DNA of 64,000 nt from Nemertoderma westbladi (GCA_032718475.1 JAUCBJ010007128.1:1-64000); one strand, 5' to 3'. Positions 22,056 through 33,743 are shown, numbered from the stretch's first letter. The notes: a model not told the origin generated them from the letters alone. Program-made: numbers and translations.

Positions 22056-23306
22056 AATACCTGAGTGTTTAAAGTTCATCTCTATCCCATCATAGTAGAC
22101 ATGTACAGAACAACAAGAGTCTACAAGAATTGAAAACAAATAAGTTGGTGCCAGTTCCCAAGAAAGGCAGCCTAACACTCTATGGTTCTTTTCGGGGAAT
22201 CTCATTGATCTCGATTGCTGCAAAGCAATACAATAGAATTATATTAAATCGCATCAGGGATCCCATTGAGAGACTGCTCCGTGGAAATCAGAATGGGTTC
22301 CGTAGAGGTCGTGGGACCATAGAGCCCATTTTGGCACCTAGAAGGATAACTGAAGAGTTGTCAAAAAAGAAAGACAGTTGTTATCTGCCTGTTGTTATCT
22401 TTGTTGACTTCTTCAAGGCCTTTGATTGAGTCCCTCGCACACGTATGTTCAGCATACTTTCACTATATGGGATTCCTGATGAAATTATTGCAGCAATCAG
22501 ATCAGTTTGCGATGGTTCGACAACAATTGTGTCTACTGTTTATGGTGACACAGAACCATTTGATGTGTTATGGGGAGTCCTCCAGAGAGACACACTTGCA
22601 CCATTCTTGTTCATAATTGTGGTTGACTATATTATACGCATGTCCTTAGATCATCATAATTACGATAGGGTGATGGTAACTCCACCTACTGGCTCCAGAA
22701 GTCGAGGAAATCCTGCCAAGTACCTAACTGATCTAGACTTTGATGATGATTTAGGAGTACTCTCAGAATCACCAGAGGGAGCCCAACGGTTCCTCAGCTC
22801 ATGCGAACAGGCTGCTTCTAGTGTTGGTCTTTTTATTAACTCCAAATAAACCAAAATTTTACCAGTTAACTTTGAAAGTCCTCAGCAAGTCTCTGACTGG
22901 ATGAGCATAGGCTCAAAGGATTGTATGCTTGAGCATGTGGATGACTTCTGTTACCTGGGATCATGGATCCGGAAATCAGATGACGACCTTCGAATACGTA
23001 AGGGAAAGGCACAGGAAGCCTGGAATATGCTTTCCAGGATTTGGAAGTCACATAGTCGGATCCATCACAGCCGATTATTTAGAGCAGCAGTAGTTCCAGT
23101 ACTCTTCTATGCGAGTCCATGCTGGGCTCTAACTGCTGATGCTGAGGACACCAAATCTCGGGATGGCACATTCACAAGAATGCTACACCAGGTTCACTGT
23201 GTCAATTACAATGCACACATCTCCAACCAGACACTAGGTGACATTGGAGGTGTCGCATTGGTTCCCTCAAGCTTGACACTAGAACAAAGCCACCTCTGCT
23301 TTGCAG
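22056..23306 (+). pseudogene. Degenerate LINE reverse transcriptase (copy A)
   Basis: Reads as RT of a non-LTR retrotransposon: LVPVPKKGSLTLYGSFRGIS, NQNGFRRGRGTIEPI, VDFFKAFD, GVLQRDTLAPFLF and later RLFRAAVVPVLFYASPCWALT with FTRMLHQVHC. It contains several in-frame stops, and the YADD-type box is altered to FDDDL. The carboxy third stops abruptly at about 23306 (..LCFA). Related fragments lie at 51579-52113 (B) and 54364-55626 (C). Its left edge, AATACCTGAGTGTTTAAAG, is the same as in copy C. Confidence 0.75.
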
Positions 23307-23399
23307 TTCTTACCAATAAGGTCGAAACGCGTATGTGGTTTGGAGAGATATGAGATATTAATTTCAAGAAAAATTACGCGATTCCTAAATTTGTACACT

Positions 23400-23760
23400 A
23401 CCCGGTTAAAAAGTACGCATGTGATGGGATTAGTTCTACAATTGCGCCAATAAATGATAAGTTATTTTCAGTAAAATATACTTATCATTCGAGGTTAAGA
23501 CCCCTAGATCCCTTCCTATAATAAATTTATATAGAACCCCCTGCTGTGAGAGGCCTAACATCTGAAGAAATTGTAACCATCTGCGATTGCCCTTTAGCTC
23601 TTAGTCAGCCATGTCAAACCAAGCTGTTGAGCGTCATGTGAAATTAGTGACAGAGGCAGCTTCTTCAGTTTGTGGGTTTTAGACGAGGGATGGAGTCAGA
23701 CAAAGAATAAAATCCCGGAAACTTATGAAGAAGTATGACACAAAAAAACAATTTATGTTT
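23400..23760 (+). pseudogene. Remnant of an unidentified conserved protein
   Basis: Across frame changes the plus strand reads RPLDPFL, EPPAVRGLTSEEIVTICDCP and then QAVERHVKLVTEAASSVCG, TRDGVRQRIKSRKLMKKYD and KKQFMF before a stop. The composition and the E-R-x-V-K-L-V-T-E-A motif look like a real protein tail. I recall similar tails in uncharacterised invertebrate proteins but cannot name the family. One internal TAG and a frameshift mark it as broken. Confidence 0.35.
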
Positions 23761-25420
23761 TGATCAATAAATACTGGTTAATCATATATGAGTCCTACTC
23801 TTATTGAAATTCTTAAACCATAAAAATATATTTTGTTGAGTTAATTTTGATTTAATTTGCATATTAACATTTATTTAGAGCTGCTGAAATATATATATAA
23901 TATAAATATATTTCGAGCTCGCAAGGCCCCATTTAGGTAAATCTTGCCAATGTTTCTGGTTTCCCTAAGAATTCCTTTTATAATGTTGTCGAGGTTGTCT
24001 TCGTTATATCGGTAAACCACATTATTGAGGTCCCGGAAGTAGATTGGGTATGTAGAAGACGCCATACAGTGCTTCTGCTTACTTTTAGTAGTTGGGCAAT
24101 CTTTGTATCCCCAAACCGTATAGTACATAGTGAAGCCAACTGTTGCATATCAACCTGGTGCCTGGGGTGGCTTATCGGAGCTATTTAATCCAGTGAGGTA
24201 AGCCATGGAATACTAAATTAGTGTTATTTTTTCGGCCCCGATATTTTTTCAATAAAGTGGTAGTATATGACATAGAAACCCCAGAAATAAAATTTAAGCA
24301 AATTCGACCGGAGCGTTCTCGAGATATAATCCGTCAAAGTTTTCAAATTTGCCAACAAGAAATGCAGTGTTGGGGGCGATTTAAGCTTATTTGCGATATA
24401 TTTCTATGGCAACAAGTAGTACTTCTATTATTCTTGAACTGCGCTGTTGTAATATTGATGCATTGGTTTGTCAACAATATTATTATTACCGCAACTAGCT
24501 ACAGCTGCTCTATTTTAAAACAATATTAACCGATAATTTTTCGATTACAATTAACCAGTACATCGCGGTAACCTTTAGTCTCTACACAGTAGGGCCTACA
24601 TTACTTCACTGGCTACACATAGTGAACTATCTACATCATGCCACTTACTTGTTTAGTTTGCAAGTCCAAAGAACATTTGCACACATGCATGAAATATTCT
24701 ATGACATTTTATCTATTTGGTACTAGTATAGTAGTATGTGTATAGCCATGGCGCAGCAAATTTAAAAAAATTGTATGCCTTTTTATTTGGTTTTATTGCA
24801 TTTTATTATGTTCTAGAACATTGGTGATTGTTCTAGAACCTTAGTAGATATTTTTTTCTGACATCTAGTAGTATTTTTATTACTAGCTAGTATTTTTGAA
24901 AATTAAAAAAAAATAATATTTTTTTTAGTGTTTTTTTAATATTGGTAAACATGCTAGATAGAATCAATGTTTTCACATTTTTTTATAATTTCAAAAAATA
25001 CTAGGTACCTAGTTAAAAACGGTCCCGTATGCCACATGCGTATGCGTATGATCCTTAATCATTGTTACTATGGCTTCAATATTAGTTATAGAACACCATA
25101 TAAAAGTTATTTTAACTATTCTAGAATAAAATAAAAAATAAAATGATCTAGAACATATAGCTAGTTATTTTTTAATTTTAAATTAGCTAGTAATTAAAAA
25201 AAAAATCAGATTTCAACTTTTAACAATTTATCGCCAAATGTTTCAACATTGTTATAGTTTCAAAAAATACTAGCTCGTAAAAAAACACTTGCTACCATAA
25301 AAACAACATATCTACTGTACTTATGTTCTTTAACACTTTCCGATAATAAAAATCGAAAAACTACTTTATGAAAAATTAATTTAAAAAATGGTCACACAAG
25401 CTACATCTATGTTATAAAAA
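23761..25420. other. AT-rich non-coding region
   Basis: No convincing gene. A 102-codon plus-strand frame (24221-24529) and an 85-codon minus-strand frame (23871-24128) resemble no family I know. From 24730 on the sequence repeats motifs such as CTAGCTAGTATTTTT, TTTCAAAAAATACTAG and TCTAGAAC, possibly decayed transposon ends. Confidence 0.35.
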
Positions 25421-27245
25421 TACCGTCAAACAGGGTTACTTGGATAGGATTTGAGTATATTACGTACATTTTAGGGCTCTTAGAAAGGATGGACAAACTC
25501 AAAATTTCAAATATATACCAAATAGAATCTCGGCTTTCAGAATAATGTCTTTCCAAGGCTCAGTATTAAATAGAATTGCAGAAATTATCTGCCAAATGAA
25601 CCTATCCAAGTTACCCCCAATTCGGCTAACTTGGATTTTCCAGGTTCTTGCTATTTTAAATCATGTTTTACAGCACATAGAGTCCATTGATGAGTGTCAA
25701 TTTTATCCATGTTAGACTCCCCTTATGCGAATTATATATTCTTGATATTGCTACTAGGCTACAGTTAGATTGTTGTTTTGAAAAATTTAATTGTTTAATT
25801 TTATTAATATTAATACATGCATAATATCAATATTCTATCAATATTAACAATTAACCATTAACGCAGACTGTACCATTACAGTACAGTTTACTGGTGTCAC
25901 ACTCTGTTATCTACTGTAACATCCATCAATTACAGTTTTATTCAGGGAGAGATTCATCGCCGAATGTTGTCAGATTGAATCTAAAAGTATTCTTAGCCCG
26001 AGCAGTGCCCCCGTAATGCACTGGCATAGACTGTTTTCACCTAATCATATCATACCCATGCACCCCAAATCTTGGTGGATCCGTCAGTACAATGCTTACA
26101 GTGCTAGTCAGTTTAATGCTCGATTTAATCCGCTCGGTATACTCCACTTCAACTTTAAACTGGTCATTATAGACATTAATAACTTTACCGACAACGTTCG
26201 TTTTTAAATCGCGTCACTCGACCAGCTTTGTCCAGGTAATCTTTCACTAGAAGCTTTACATCAAATGCCGTTAGAGGAAATTTCCAATCAGTTAGACGGT
26301 TTATAGTTTTTATGAAACAATCTTCCTCGATTTCTGTAAGAACAAATGGTCTTCCTGGATTTGTTTCTGATTTCGAACCCCGTTTCACGGCACGATGTAG
26401 AGTTCCAAATGGGATACCAAACTCTTTATGCGCTTTATATATCGTTTTTCCCATTCTCACAGAACGCAGAGCTAAGACTAAAGCTGTATCGCTCCAATTA
26501 GTTTTATAGGGCCTTGACCCAGGCTTGCGGTTGTATTTACCTATCATGGAAGTTGTCAACTGTTAAAGTATTGGTATAGGCTAGGAATATATAGGTAATT
26601 GTAACCAGTTAAAGTTAGCTGACTATACAGATATGTAATGACTACATTTTTGTACTACAGTATGTAAATACCGGTATTATATCAGAGTGACTAAACCAAA
26701 ATCCAAGCCAGCCAGGTGGTACCGGTACCTACTGTATAATTGTAAATAAGCAAGCATAATAACCATCCGTATGGACTTGTCCTGGAAATGAGAACCCCAA
26801 ACTAGCAGGATACTACCAGTACCATTGTAATGTGAAAAAATTTTCAATAAAATTCACTAATTTTTTTTCGAAAAGTAAGACCCCACTTATTTTTTTTAAA
26901 TATTATTGAATTCAATTAAGGAACACATTAAAAGCTAATAAGATATTCACAATTTGAAAAGAAACCATAAAAGGTAGCCCAGAGGAGTTGCTAGGCCAGA
27001 TAATTAATATTTTGTCAAGCCCCGTATTTGGATGTTGAGGTGCACATTCAGACTTTTGTATATCAGCCAATTTGAATTTCCCTCTGCCTATATATCTTCT
27101 ACAGTCGCCTAGAAACATAAGGAAATTAATGAAACACTCCCTGGGAGAAACTGACCTATGATTGGTTAGAAATTCGACAACCAATGTGCGAGGGTGCTGT
27201 ATATCCAAGTTACCCCCAAAATCCAAGTAACCCCATTTGACGGTA
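25421..27245 (-). mobile_element. Pogo-like DNA transposon derivative with TIRs
   Basis: The left end begins TACCGTCAAACAGGGTTACT and the right end is its inverted copy (TACCGTCAAATGGGGTTACT read on the minus strand), so terminal inverted repeats extend about 25 bp with two mismatches. TA at each edge fits the TA target duplication of the Tc1/mariner/pogo superfamily. Inside, on the minus strand, are a psq-type helix-turn-helix (26185-26559) and a possible transposase tail (about 26050-26180). The DDE catalytic domain expected between them is missing, so this 1.8-kb copy is non-autonomous. Confidence 0.65.
26185..26559 (-). pseudogene. Psq/CENP-B-type HTH transposase fragment
   Basis: 124 codons. 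TALVLALRSVRMGKTIYKAH followed by FGIPFGTLHRAVKRG is a pipsqueak-type helix-turn-helix, and GRPFVLTEIEEDCFI matches the start of the following CENP-B-like HTH of pogo/jerky transposases. The domain would bind the terminal repeats. The frame then runs into a different part of the protein: VGKVINVYNDQFKVEVEY just downstream resembles the extreme carboxy end of such transposases. The catalytic middle is therefore deleted. Confidence 0.6.
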
Positions 27246-27340
27246 CTAGCTATCTTAAAAATTACTAGCTACCTGAAACTATAACATTTATAACACTAAA
27301 TTTATTTTTTGAACATTTAATTGATTATTGATTCGAGTTT
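27246..27340. other. Short AT-rich spacer
   Basis: Between the right TIR of the pogo-like element and the P-element relic. It contains ACTAGCTACCTGAAACTATAAC, an inverted echo of a motif near 25244. Confidence 0.3.
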
Positions 27341-29021
27341 TTGTATTCAGTAGTAATTAGTTTACATTGCAATATGAAATATAAATACCGGCACGGGCGG
27401 AACACTAGCCCTATAAATTATTTTAGATTAATATTTTTGTTAGGTCGAGAATTCGATTACGATAAAGATCGAATTTGTAAAGTTCACTTCGAGCCGAAGG
27501 ATTTTATGATGAACAGAAATTGGCAGTTTCGAAGTTCCAATCACAAAAAGGAATCAATTCCATCAATATTTACATTGGTTGTGCCATTACCATCTCTACT
27601 ACGAAAGTCACCAACTAAACGAAAAGTTGATCCAACACTATACAACCTACTCGAAAATAGAAAATTAGTTGAAGAAAACAAATTGGAGTGGCAGTTGGGA
27701 AATATAAAGAAATGGATTGAAGACGAGGATGTTTTTAAGAATAGGGAGGTACATGCGTGTAAGTGTGATGTTGAAAGTGAAGATGGAATTATGATTTATG
27801 AAATTTCCCCCGAAAATCTAAAACTGAATTACTTCCTTAAGATCTCAACGACGTACTTTATTGTTTCTCAAAATACCTCTAAAATACCCCTCGTTAATTT
27901 TAGCTATTTACCACGTAACAAAAGTGGGTATAATAAAGTTCAGAAGAAAAGCGTTTTGCTTAGGCAAATGAATGAGGTCAAGTTTCATTCATTGCCTAAT
28001 TTTGACTCAGATTTCATGGAATTTCTAGACGAGTACCGCATCTTTAAAAGGTAGGAATATACCCCAAGAATATCTTTAGAAAGTGTCTTATTCTATGTTA
28101 TAAGAGCAGGAATGGATATAAAGAGCTCTTGAAGCTGGTGCCGAACCTACCCAGCATTTAATTCTTTGAAAAGTTGACAAGAGGTGATGTAAAAGTTTAT
28201 ACACTTCTAAAGAGCATTGGTATGGATCAGAATGTTGTAATATACGTGGATGAAATTTACTTTCAGAGAGAATCAATATTTAGTGCAGGAGGTATTATTG
28301 AATCACCAAAGACCCTGCTGGATATTATGGTAAGAGGTCTAAGTGGGGGAGATGGAATAATTGTCAAGTCAGTGCCATGTTACGAGACATTAACTGGAGA
28401 CATGTTGATAAAAGAATTCAAGGAAGTTGTGAAACATTTAAAAGAGGCCGAGTTTCAGCCACGAGTGTTTGTTACTGATGGCCTCTCAGTTAATGTCAAT
28501 GCTTACTCAAAGATTATATATGAACCAGAGCTTTGTGATATAATTCCGTTGTTTGATTATAATCACCTCATGAAGAATACACGAAATAACCTATTTAACA
28601 CCAGCATATTTTATCCTCCTGAATTTAAGTGGAGTTATTGAATAACGTATTTCAAATAGGAGCAAATGCTAAAGTGTCGATGTCTGATGTTCGTATGGTG
28701 TATCAGATGGATACAGAGAGAATTAATTGTGATTCTTCAGTCAATCTGCGAAAAGCCCACAAGCTGACATATACAACAATCAACGTTGGAAAGCGCAAGC
28801 AAAACACCCAGCTTATGCTCAACCTGTACCATGATAGTACTATCGATGCCCTCAGATGGTATTTGGGTGGTGGCACAGAGAACTTCCGTAATGACACAGC
28901 TGATTACTTCCGTGTTATTAGACTCTTCTGGGAGTTTATGAACTGTAAACATAATACGTCTAATCCTTACACAAGAACACTCAGTCGTTAGGACAGTGAC
29001 CGGCAAAGTTTCCTTCAAACC
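27341..29021 (+). pseudogene. THAP / P-element-type transposase, 5' part
   Basis: The first segment (27341-28054) ends a THAP DNA-binding domain: RICKVHFEPKDF and SIPSIF are the CxxHF and AVPxx signatures. The upstream cysteines are not found in this exon. From 28174 the catalytic region of P-element/THAP9 transposases appears: NVVIYVDEIYF, VTDGLSVNVNAY, FDYNHLMKNTRNNLF. Further sequence continues in a second frame (28629-28991) past a TAG to the copia insertion point. Stops and at least two frame changes (near 28060 and 28635) make it a pseudogene unless some are introns. It resumes at 34010. Confidence 0.7.
29017..29021. repeat. Target-site duplication of copia-1 (left)
   Basis: AAACC here equals AAACC at 34010-34014, directly flanking the two LTR ends. 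Five bases is the normal length for copia elements. Confidence 0.85.
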
Positions 29022-29287
29022 TGTTAGAAGTTGAAGTGTATATATCGAATATCATTATAATATAATAGGCCTACTAGCCAAACATGACTGCAGATATATA
29101 AACCTAGCGCAGTACAGCAGTACTTCTGACAGTCATTGTAGATGCTCAGTACCGGTTGCCGGTAGCACAATGATAAACTATAATGTAATACAACTAGAGT
29201 ATTTAAATTTCCCGCCACACCCTTAAGATACTGATCATCGCATAATATATTGTCATACAGTTTAAAGGTAGGTTACAGTTTCTAACA
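29022..29287 (-). repeat. copia-1 3' LTR
   Basis: 266 bp, starts TGTTAGAAG and ends TTCTAACA on the plus strand. Identical to 33744-34009. It contains a GTACCGGTTGCCGGTA cluster. Confidence 0.93.
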
Positions 29288-29298
29288 CTCCCACTTGA
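29288..29298 (-). promoter_or_regulatory. copia-1 polypurine tract
   Basis: Read on the minus strand the bases immediately upstream of the 3' LTR are AAGTGGGAG. A purine run in exactly this position primes plus-strand DNA synthesis in LTR retroelements. Confidence 0.7.
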
Positions 29299-29327
29299 CA
29301 ATAATAATTATGCGACATTGAATTTAA

Positions 29328-32300
29328 TTACTCTAATGAAATAAGACCAATTTTTGAGCAATGATACTCAAATATCGCTTTCGTGAGTCCCTTTGTAAAC
29401 ATATCAGCAGTCATTTCCTTCGAGCTGCAGTATTTAACAGTAACAATATTGCGAGCAATTAGTTCTCGAATGAAATGAAACCTGACATCGATATGTTTAG
29501 TACGATTGTGGAAGACAGGGTTCTTCACTAGTGCAATAGCACTCTGGTTATCCTCATACATCATTACTGGTTCAACCTTTGACAATAATACGTTTGCTAT
29601 CAAGATGCGCAACCACTTTGCCTCTTGGGCAGCTGAACTTAATGCAACATATTCTGCTTCTGTTGAAGATATTGCCACAATGTCCTGTCTCTTGCTTCTC
29701 CAGCTAACAGCACAATCTCCTACAAAGAATATATATCCAGATGTAGATTTACGAGTTTCAGAACATCCTGCATGATTAGCATCTGAGTATCCACTTGCAG
29801 AAATCACTGAAGTTTCTTTAGCATTATATTTTAAACCTACATTCAATGTACCACGGATATAACGAAATACACGTTTTACCCCCTTCCAATGTGCCTCTGA
29901 TGGATCTGACATGTATTTACTTAAAATACCAATAGATGTAGCTAAATCTGGTCGAGTTCCAGTCATTGCATATGTGAGACTACCAATCGCTGTTTGATAA
30001 AGAGTTTTGTCAGCTGGTTTCTCATCATCAGTTCTCTTCTCGAATTTCACATTTGGATCAATTGGGGTAGCAACTGGTTTGCAGTTTAGCATACCAAATC
30101 TCTCAAGTACATTTTCTAAGTACTTTGATTGATTTATAGTCATTGTCCGATTCTTACGATCCCTAGTAATCACCATTCCAAGAATATATTCTAATTCTCC
30201 TTTATCAACCATTTCAAATCGACTAGATAATGTACATTTCTCTTGCATTAATATTTCATCATCATTTGATGCTATGAGAATATCATCTACATAGAGAACA
30301 ATGATTACTACAATATCATTGACATACTTGATATACATGCACGGATCAGCTTCATTTTGTTTGAATCCATTCGAAGTTAGATGCTTATCAATTAATTTAT
30401 TCCAGCATCTAGAAGATTGTTTTAAACCATAAATGGCCTTCTTTAGTTTGCAGACGAAATCAGGACGTTTGTCATCAACATAGCCCTCCGGTTGCTTCAT
30501 ATAGATTTCATTCTCAAGTTCCCCATTTAGAAAGGCTGTTTTAACATCCATTTGATGTATTGACCAATTCAGTTGATTTGCAATAGCTAATACTGTACGA
30601 ATAGCACTGTATTTAGCAACAGGTGCAAACACTTCATCATAGTCTATCCCATATTCTTGAGTAAAACCACGTGCCACTAGACGGGCTTTATAACGTTCAA
30701 TGGAACCATCAGGTTGATATTTATATTTGAGAATCCATTTGCAATCAACAATATTTGCATCTGCGGGTGCTTTTACCAAAGTCCACGTCTGATTCTTTAT
30801 TAGAGATTCATATTCAGTATCCATTGCCTCTCGCCAATAATCACCATCATTTCGTGACCATGCTTCTTTGAGTGTTTGAGGTTCAATACTCTCCTCCTCT
30901 ACAATCATGGCCTTCGGCCATTCAATTGTACCCAATCGGTCTGGTGGCTTACGTTGACGTGTTGGATAATGACGAACACTTTTTGATGTTGATGATGAAG
31001 TCATTTCACCTTCATTGATTGTTTCCACTACAGGTTCATCATCTAAATCAAACCCATGAAATACTTCACCATCAGATGAAGACACACTATCTCCTATAGT
31101 CTCAATCTCTATAGCCTCTTGATTATTTACAATGTTCGATGTGTGATCAACTATACTCTTCCTAGTCTGTTGAGCCTCTTTTACAACTAGCTCCCCTTGA
31201 TCAACATCGGAACTTTCCTTCATATATGGAGGTTTTAATATTGGATTTGTGACACGATTTGACATCTTTGGAAAACTATTTTCAAAGAACTGTACATCAC
31301 GACTCTCATAAATCGGCTTACTCTCTGGCTCATATAATCTATAACCCTTAGACTTTCCACTATATCCAATAAAGATGCACTTACGAGCCTTTGCATCGAG
31401 TTTCTTTCGTTTCTCTCGTGGTAGATGCATAAATGAATAACATCCAAAAATTCTCAAAGAACTTACATCTGGTTTATTGCCAAACCAAACTTCATAGGGA
31501 GTCGACCCTTGAACTGCATTTGTAGGACATCGGTTGCGAATATAAACAGCAGTGCTCACAGCTTCTGCCCAGAACTGTTTTGATAATCCTGCTGCATATA
31601 ACATTGACAATGCAAGTTCCATAATTGTGCGATTCATGCGCTCTGCAACTCCATTTTGTTGTGGATTATATGGAACAGTGAATTCATGCATAATTCCTTT
31701 AGATAAACAATACTCTTTTAATGAGGTTGAGTTATATTCGCCACCATTATCTGAACGTAATATCTTTACAGTTTGACCAATTTGGTTTTCAACTTTTGCT
31801 ACAAAATCCTTGAAGCATTGAAATAGTTCACTTTTATGCTTCAATATATAAACTGTTGTATATCGTGATTTATCATCAATGATAGTAGCAAAATATTTAG
31901 AACCACCAATTGATTCAGTGTCCATAGGGCCACATATATCTGAGTGAACAATATCAACTAGATCATCTGCCCTATGAGAAGAATGTGTAGGAAATGGGAC
32001 CTTGTGCGATTTCCCAAGTGCACAACCCTCACAATTCGTATTGAAGGTTTCTATATCACAATTAATTCCACTTACCATTTCATTATCCAATAATTTCTTT
32101 AAGCTATCAATTCCAACATGACCAAATCGTTCATGCCATATTTGACCAGGTAAAGAAGTAGCAACCAATGCAGAATTACCAGTATGTACTTCAAGTTTAT
32201 ACAAGTCACCATCCACTCTACCATTTGCAATTACTTGTTTTCCATAACCAATTTCACATTCTGACCTATAAAAATTTATATAAGCCCCTTTCTTTGTCAA

Positions 32301-33509
32301 TGCACGAACTGAAAGAAGATTCTTCCCTAGTTTTGGAACATACAAAACTTCAGAAATACAAAGTTTAGCTCCGCAAGTAGATTGAATATCAGAAATACAA
32401 AGTTTAGCTCCGCAAGTAGATTGAATATTAACAATTCCTTTACCTATAGCATTTACATAACGTTTATCACCAAGATAAACATATTTGCAATGGTCAAATT
32501 TTTCATAATTTATGAAACAATCTGACACAAATGTCATATGTTCGGTAGCTCCTGAATCTATATACCAATTATCACACCCAGTATTCGAATTGCTAATATG
32601 CAAAGCAAATGAACAGTTTTCAAGATAATCCAGCTCATTCAATTCTGATTCTGATTCACTACCTTTAACAAGAAGTCCCTCTGACTTCTTTCGAGTTGGA
32701 CACGCTGAAGCCCAATGTGAATTATCACTGCAAAGTTGACAACCTCTTTGAGTACATTTCCGAGCAAAATGTCCCCCAACACCACACTTGAAACATGGAG
32801 CCTTGCTGTTCCGGAATCCTGGTGAAGAAGTGAACTGCTGCGGCTTGCTACTCCCACTGTCTTGTTGTCCTTTCTTTGCATAACCCTTTTGTTTCACTGA
32901 TAAAAGGGCATTCTCTGTTTCACTATTGTGTGTGTGCCGTGCACTTTCATTAAACAGTAAACCCTTTATATTGTCCCATGACATTTCATTGACAGCAACA
33001 TCAATCGCTGACAGCATGGAATTATACGATGATGGAAGTGATCCTAAAACAGTAAGTGCGAATGCCTTGTCCGTAATATTCTCTTCTGGATCAAGTTCAT
33101 TAATCTTTGTGTAAAGATTCCTCATCTCCATAACATGTTTCTCAACGTTGCCACCATTTGGTAACTGTTTATTGAAAAATTCGGTTCGAAGTCTAACAAT
33201 CTTTAGCCATGATTTTCGATCAAACTGTTCCTCTAATGCATCCCAAGTTTCCTTTGCAGTCGTTGCATCCTTTATATAGCAACGCAATTCCGGATCAATA
33301 GCTAGTGCAATAGTTGTGCGTGCGCGAGTTTTCCTTCGCATAAACGCAGCTCTACCAGCTCCTTCCGGTGGAGTAGGATCTCCAATGACAAACTCCCACA
33401 AATCGTGATGTTCCAATGTAAGCTGCATTGTGTAACGCCATTCACGATAGTTTTCGGACCGCAGTTTCTCGATTTTCTCTATCTTTAAACCGCCAATATC
33501 ATCCGCCAT
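29328..33509 (-). CDS. copia-1 Gag-Pol polyprotein
   Basis: 1393 codons from an ATG (MADDIGGLKIEKIEKLRSEN) to a TAA 41 bp before the 3' LTR. The gag part begins with the ENYREWRYTMQ segment and ends in a zinc knuckle CFKCGVGGHFARKC (~238). Protease has WYIDSGATEHM (~314). Integrase follows with the HxxxH/CxxC finger (WHERFGHVG, CEGCALGK) and catalytic D-D-E seen in HSDICGP (~519), RSDNGGEY (~582) and QQNGVAERMN (~615). RT has QMDVKTAFLNGELE and LYVDDILIAS (~1070). RNase H has SDANHAG (~1236) and SSTEAEYVALS. Protease, integrase, RT, RNase H is the diagnostic Ty1/copia order. All catalytic residues are present. Proteins are presumably produced from one full-length RNA by proteolysis. Confidence 0.95.
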   Translation of the reverse strand: MADDIGGLKIEKIEKLRSENYREWRYTMQLTLEHHDLWEFVIGDPTPPEGAGRAAFMRRKTRARTTIALAIDPELRCYIKDATTAKETWDALEEQFDRKSWLKIVRLRTEFFNKQLPNGGNVEKHVMEMRNLYTKINELDPEENITDKAFALTVLGSLPSSYNSMLSAIDVAVNEMSWDNIKGLLFNESARHTHNSETENALLSVKQKGYAKKGQQDSGSSKPQQFTSSPGFRNSKAPCFKCGVGGHFARKCTQRGCQLCSDNSHWASACPTRKKSEGLLVKGSESESELNELDYLENCSFALHISNSNTGCDNWYIDSGATEHMTFVSDCFINYEKFDHCKYVYLGDKRYVNAIGKGIVNIQSTCGAKLCISDIQSTCGAKLCISEVLYVPKLGKNLLSVRALTKKGAYINFYRSECEIGYGKQVIANGRVDGDLYKLEVHTGNSALVATSLPGQIWHERFGHVGIDSLKKLLDNEMVSGINCDIETFNTNCEGCALGKSHKVPFPTHSSHRADDLVDIVHSDICGPMDTESIGGSKYFATIIDDKSRYTTVYILKHKSELFQCFKDFVAKVENQIGQTVKILRSDNGGEYNSTSLKEYCLSKGIMHEFTVPYNPQQNGVAERMNRTIMELALSMLYAAGLSKQFWAEAVSTAVYIRNRCPTNAVQGSTPYEVWFGNKPDVSSLRIFGCYSFMHLPREKRKKLDAKARKCIFIGYSGKSKGYRLYEPESKPIYESRDVQFFENSFPKMSNRVTNPILKPPYMKESSDVDQGELVVKEAQQTRKSIVDHTSNIVNNQEAIEIETIGDSVSSSDGEVFHGFDLDDEPVVETINEGEMTSSSTSKSVRHYPTRQRKPPDRLGTIEWPKAMIVEEESIEPQTLKEAWSRNDGDYWREAMDTEYESLIKNQTWTLVKAPADANIVDCKWILKYKYQPDGSIERYKARLVARGFTQEYGIDYDEVFAPVAKYSAIRTVLAIANQLNWSIHQMDVKTAFLNGELENEIYMKQPEGYVDDKRPDFVCKLKKAIYGLKQSSRCWNKLIDKHLTSNGFKQNEADPCMYIKYVNDIVVIIVLYVDDILIASNDDEILMQEKCTLSSRFEMVDKGELEYILGMVITRDRKNRTMTINQSKYLENVLERFGMLNCKPVATPIDPNVKFEKRTDDEKPADKTLYQTAIGSLTYAMTGTRPDLATSIGILSKYMSDPSEAHWKGVKRVFRYIRGTLNVGLKYNAKETSVISASGYSDANHAGCSETRKSTSGYIFFVGDCAVSWRSKRQDIVAISSTEAEYVALSSAAQEAKWLRILIANVLLSKVEPVMMYEDNQSAIALVKNPVFHNRTKHIDVRFHFIRELIARNIVTVKYCSSKEMTADMFTKGLTKAIFEYHCSKIGLISLE

Positions 33510-33729
33510 TTCAGTAAACTATCTGTGTGCAATTAATTATATCAGCAACAAAGGAGTAAACAATATCGATTTGTTAAATTTCAGTCACTGATCCTTTCCC
33601 ACTACTGCTACCGCTACCGCTGTAACCACGATAATTAGCGATTTTAGTATTTGCAAAGTTTCCTTGCATACCGGTACTCATTACAATTCATTACAATTAA
33701 CAGTACCATAGCATCTGACTGCCTGTTAC

Positions 33730-33743
33730 CTGGGCCCATAACC
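33730..33743 (-). promoter_or_regulatory. copia-1 primer-binding site (initiator tRNA anticodon arm)
   Basis: The plus strand reads CTGGGCCCATAACC right at the LTR edge. This equals the anticodon arm of eukaryotic initiator tRNA-Met, so the element RNA can pair with a tRNA half, the mode known for Drosophila copia. Confidence 0.85.

Noticed and set aside
26912-27226. 104-codon minus-strand ORF starting inside the pogo-like right TIR
   Set aside because: It could be a first exon of the transposase, but it shows no HTH or DDE motif and begins in a terminal repeat.
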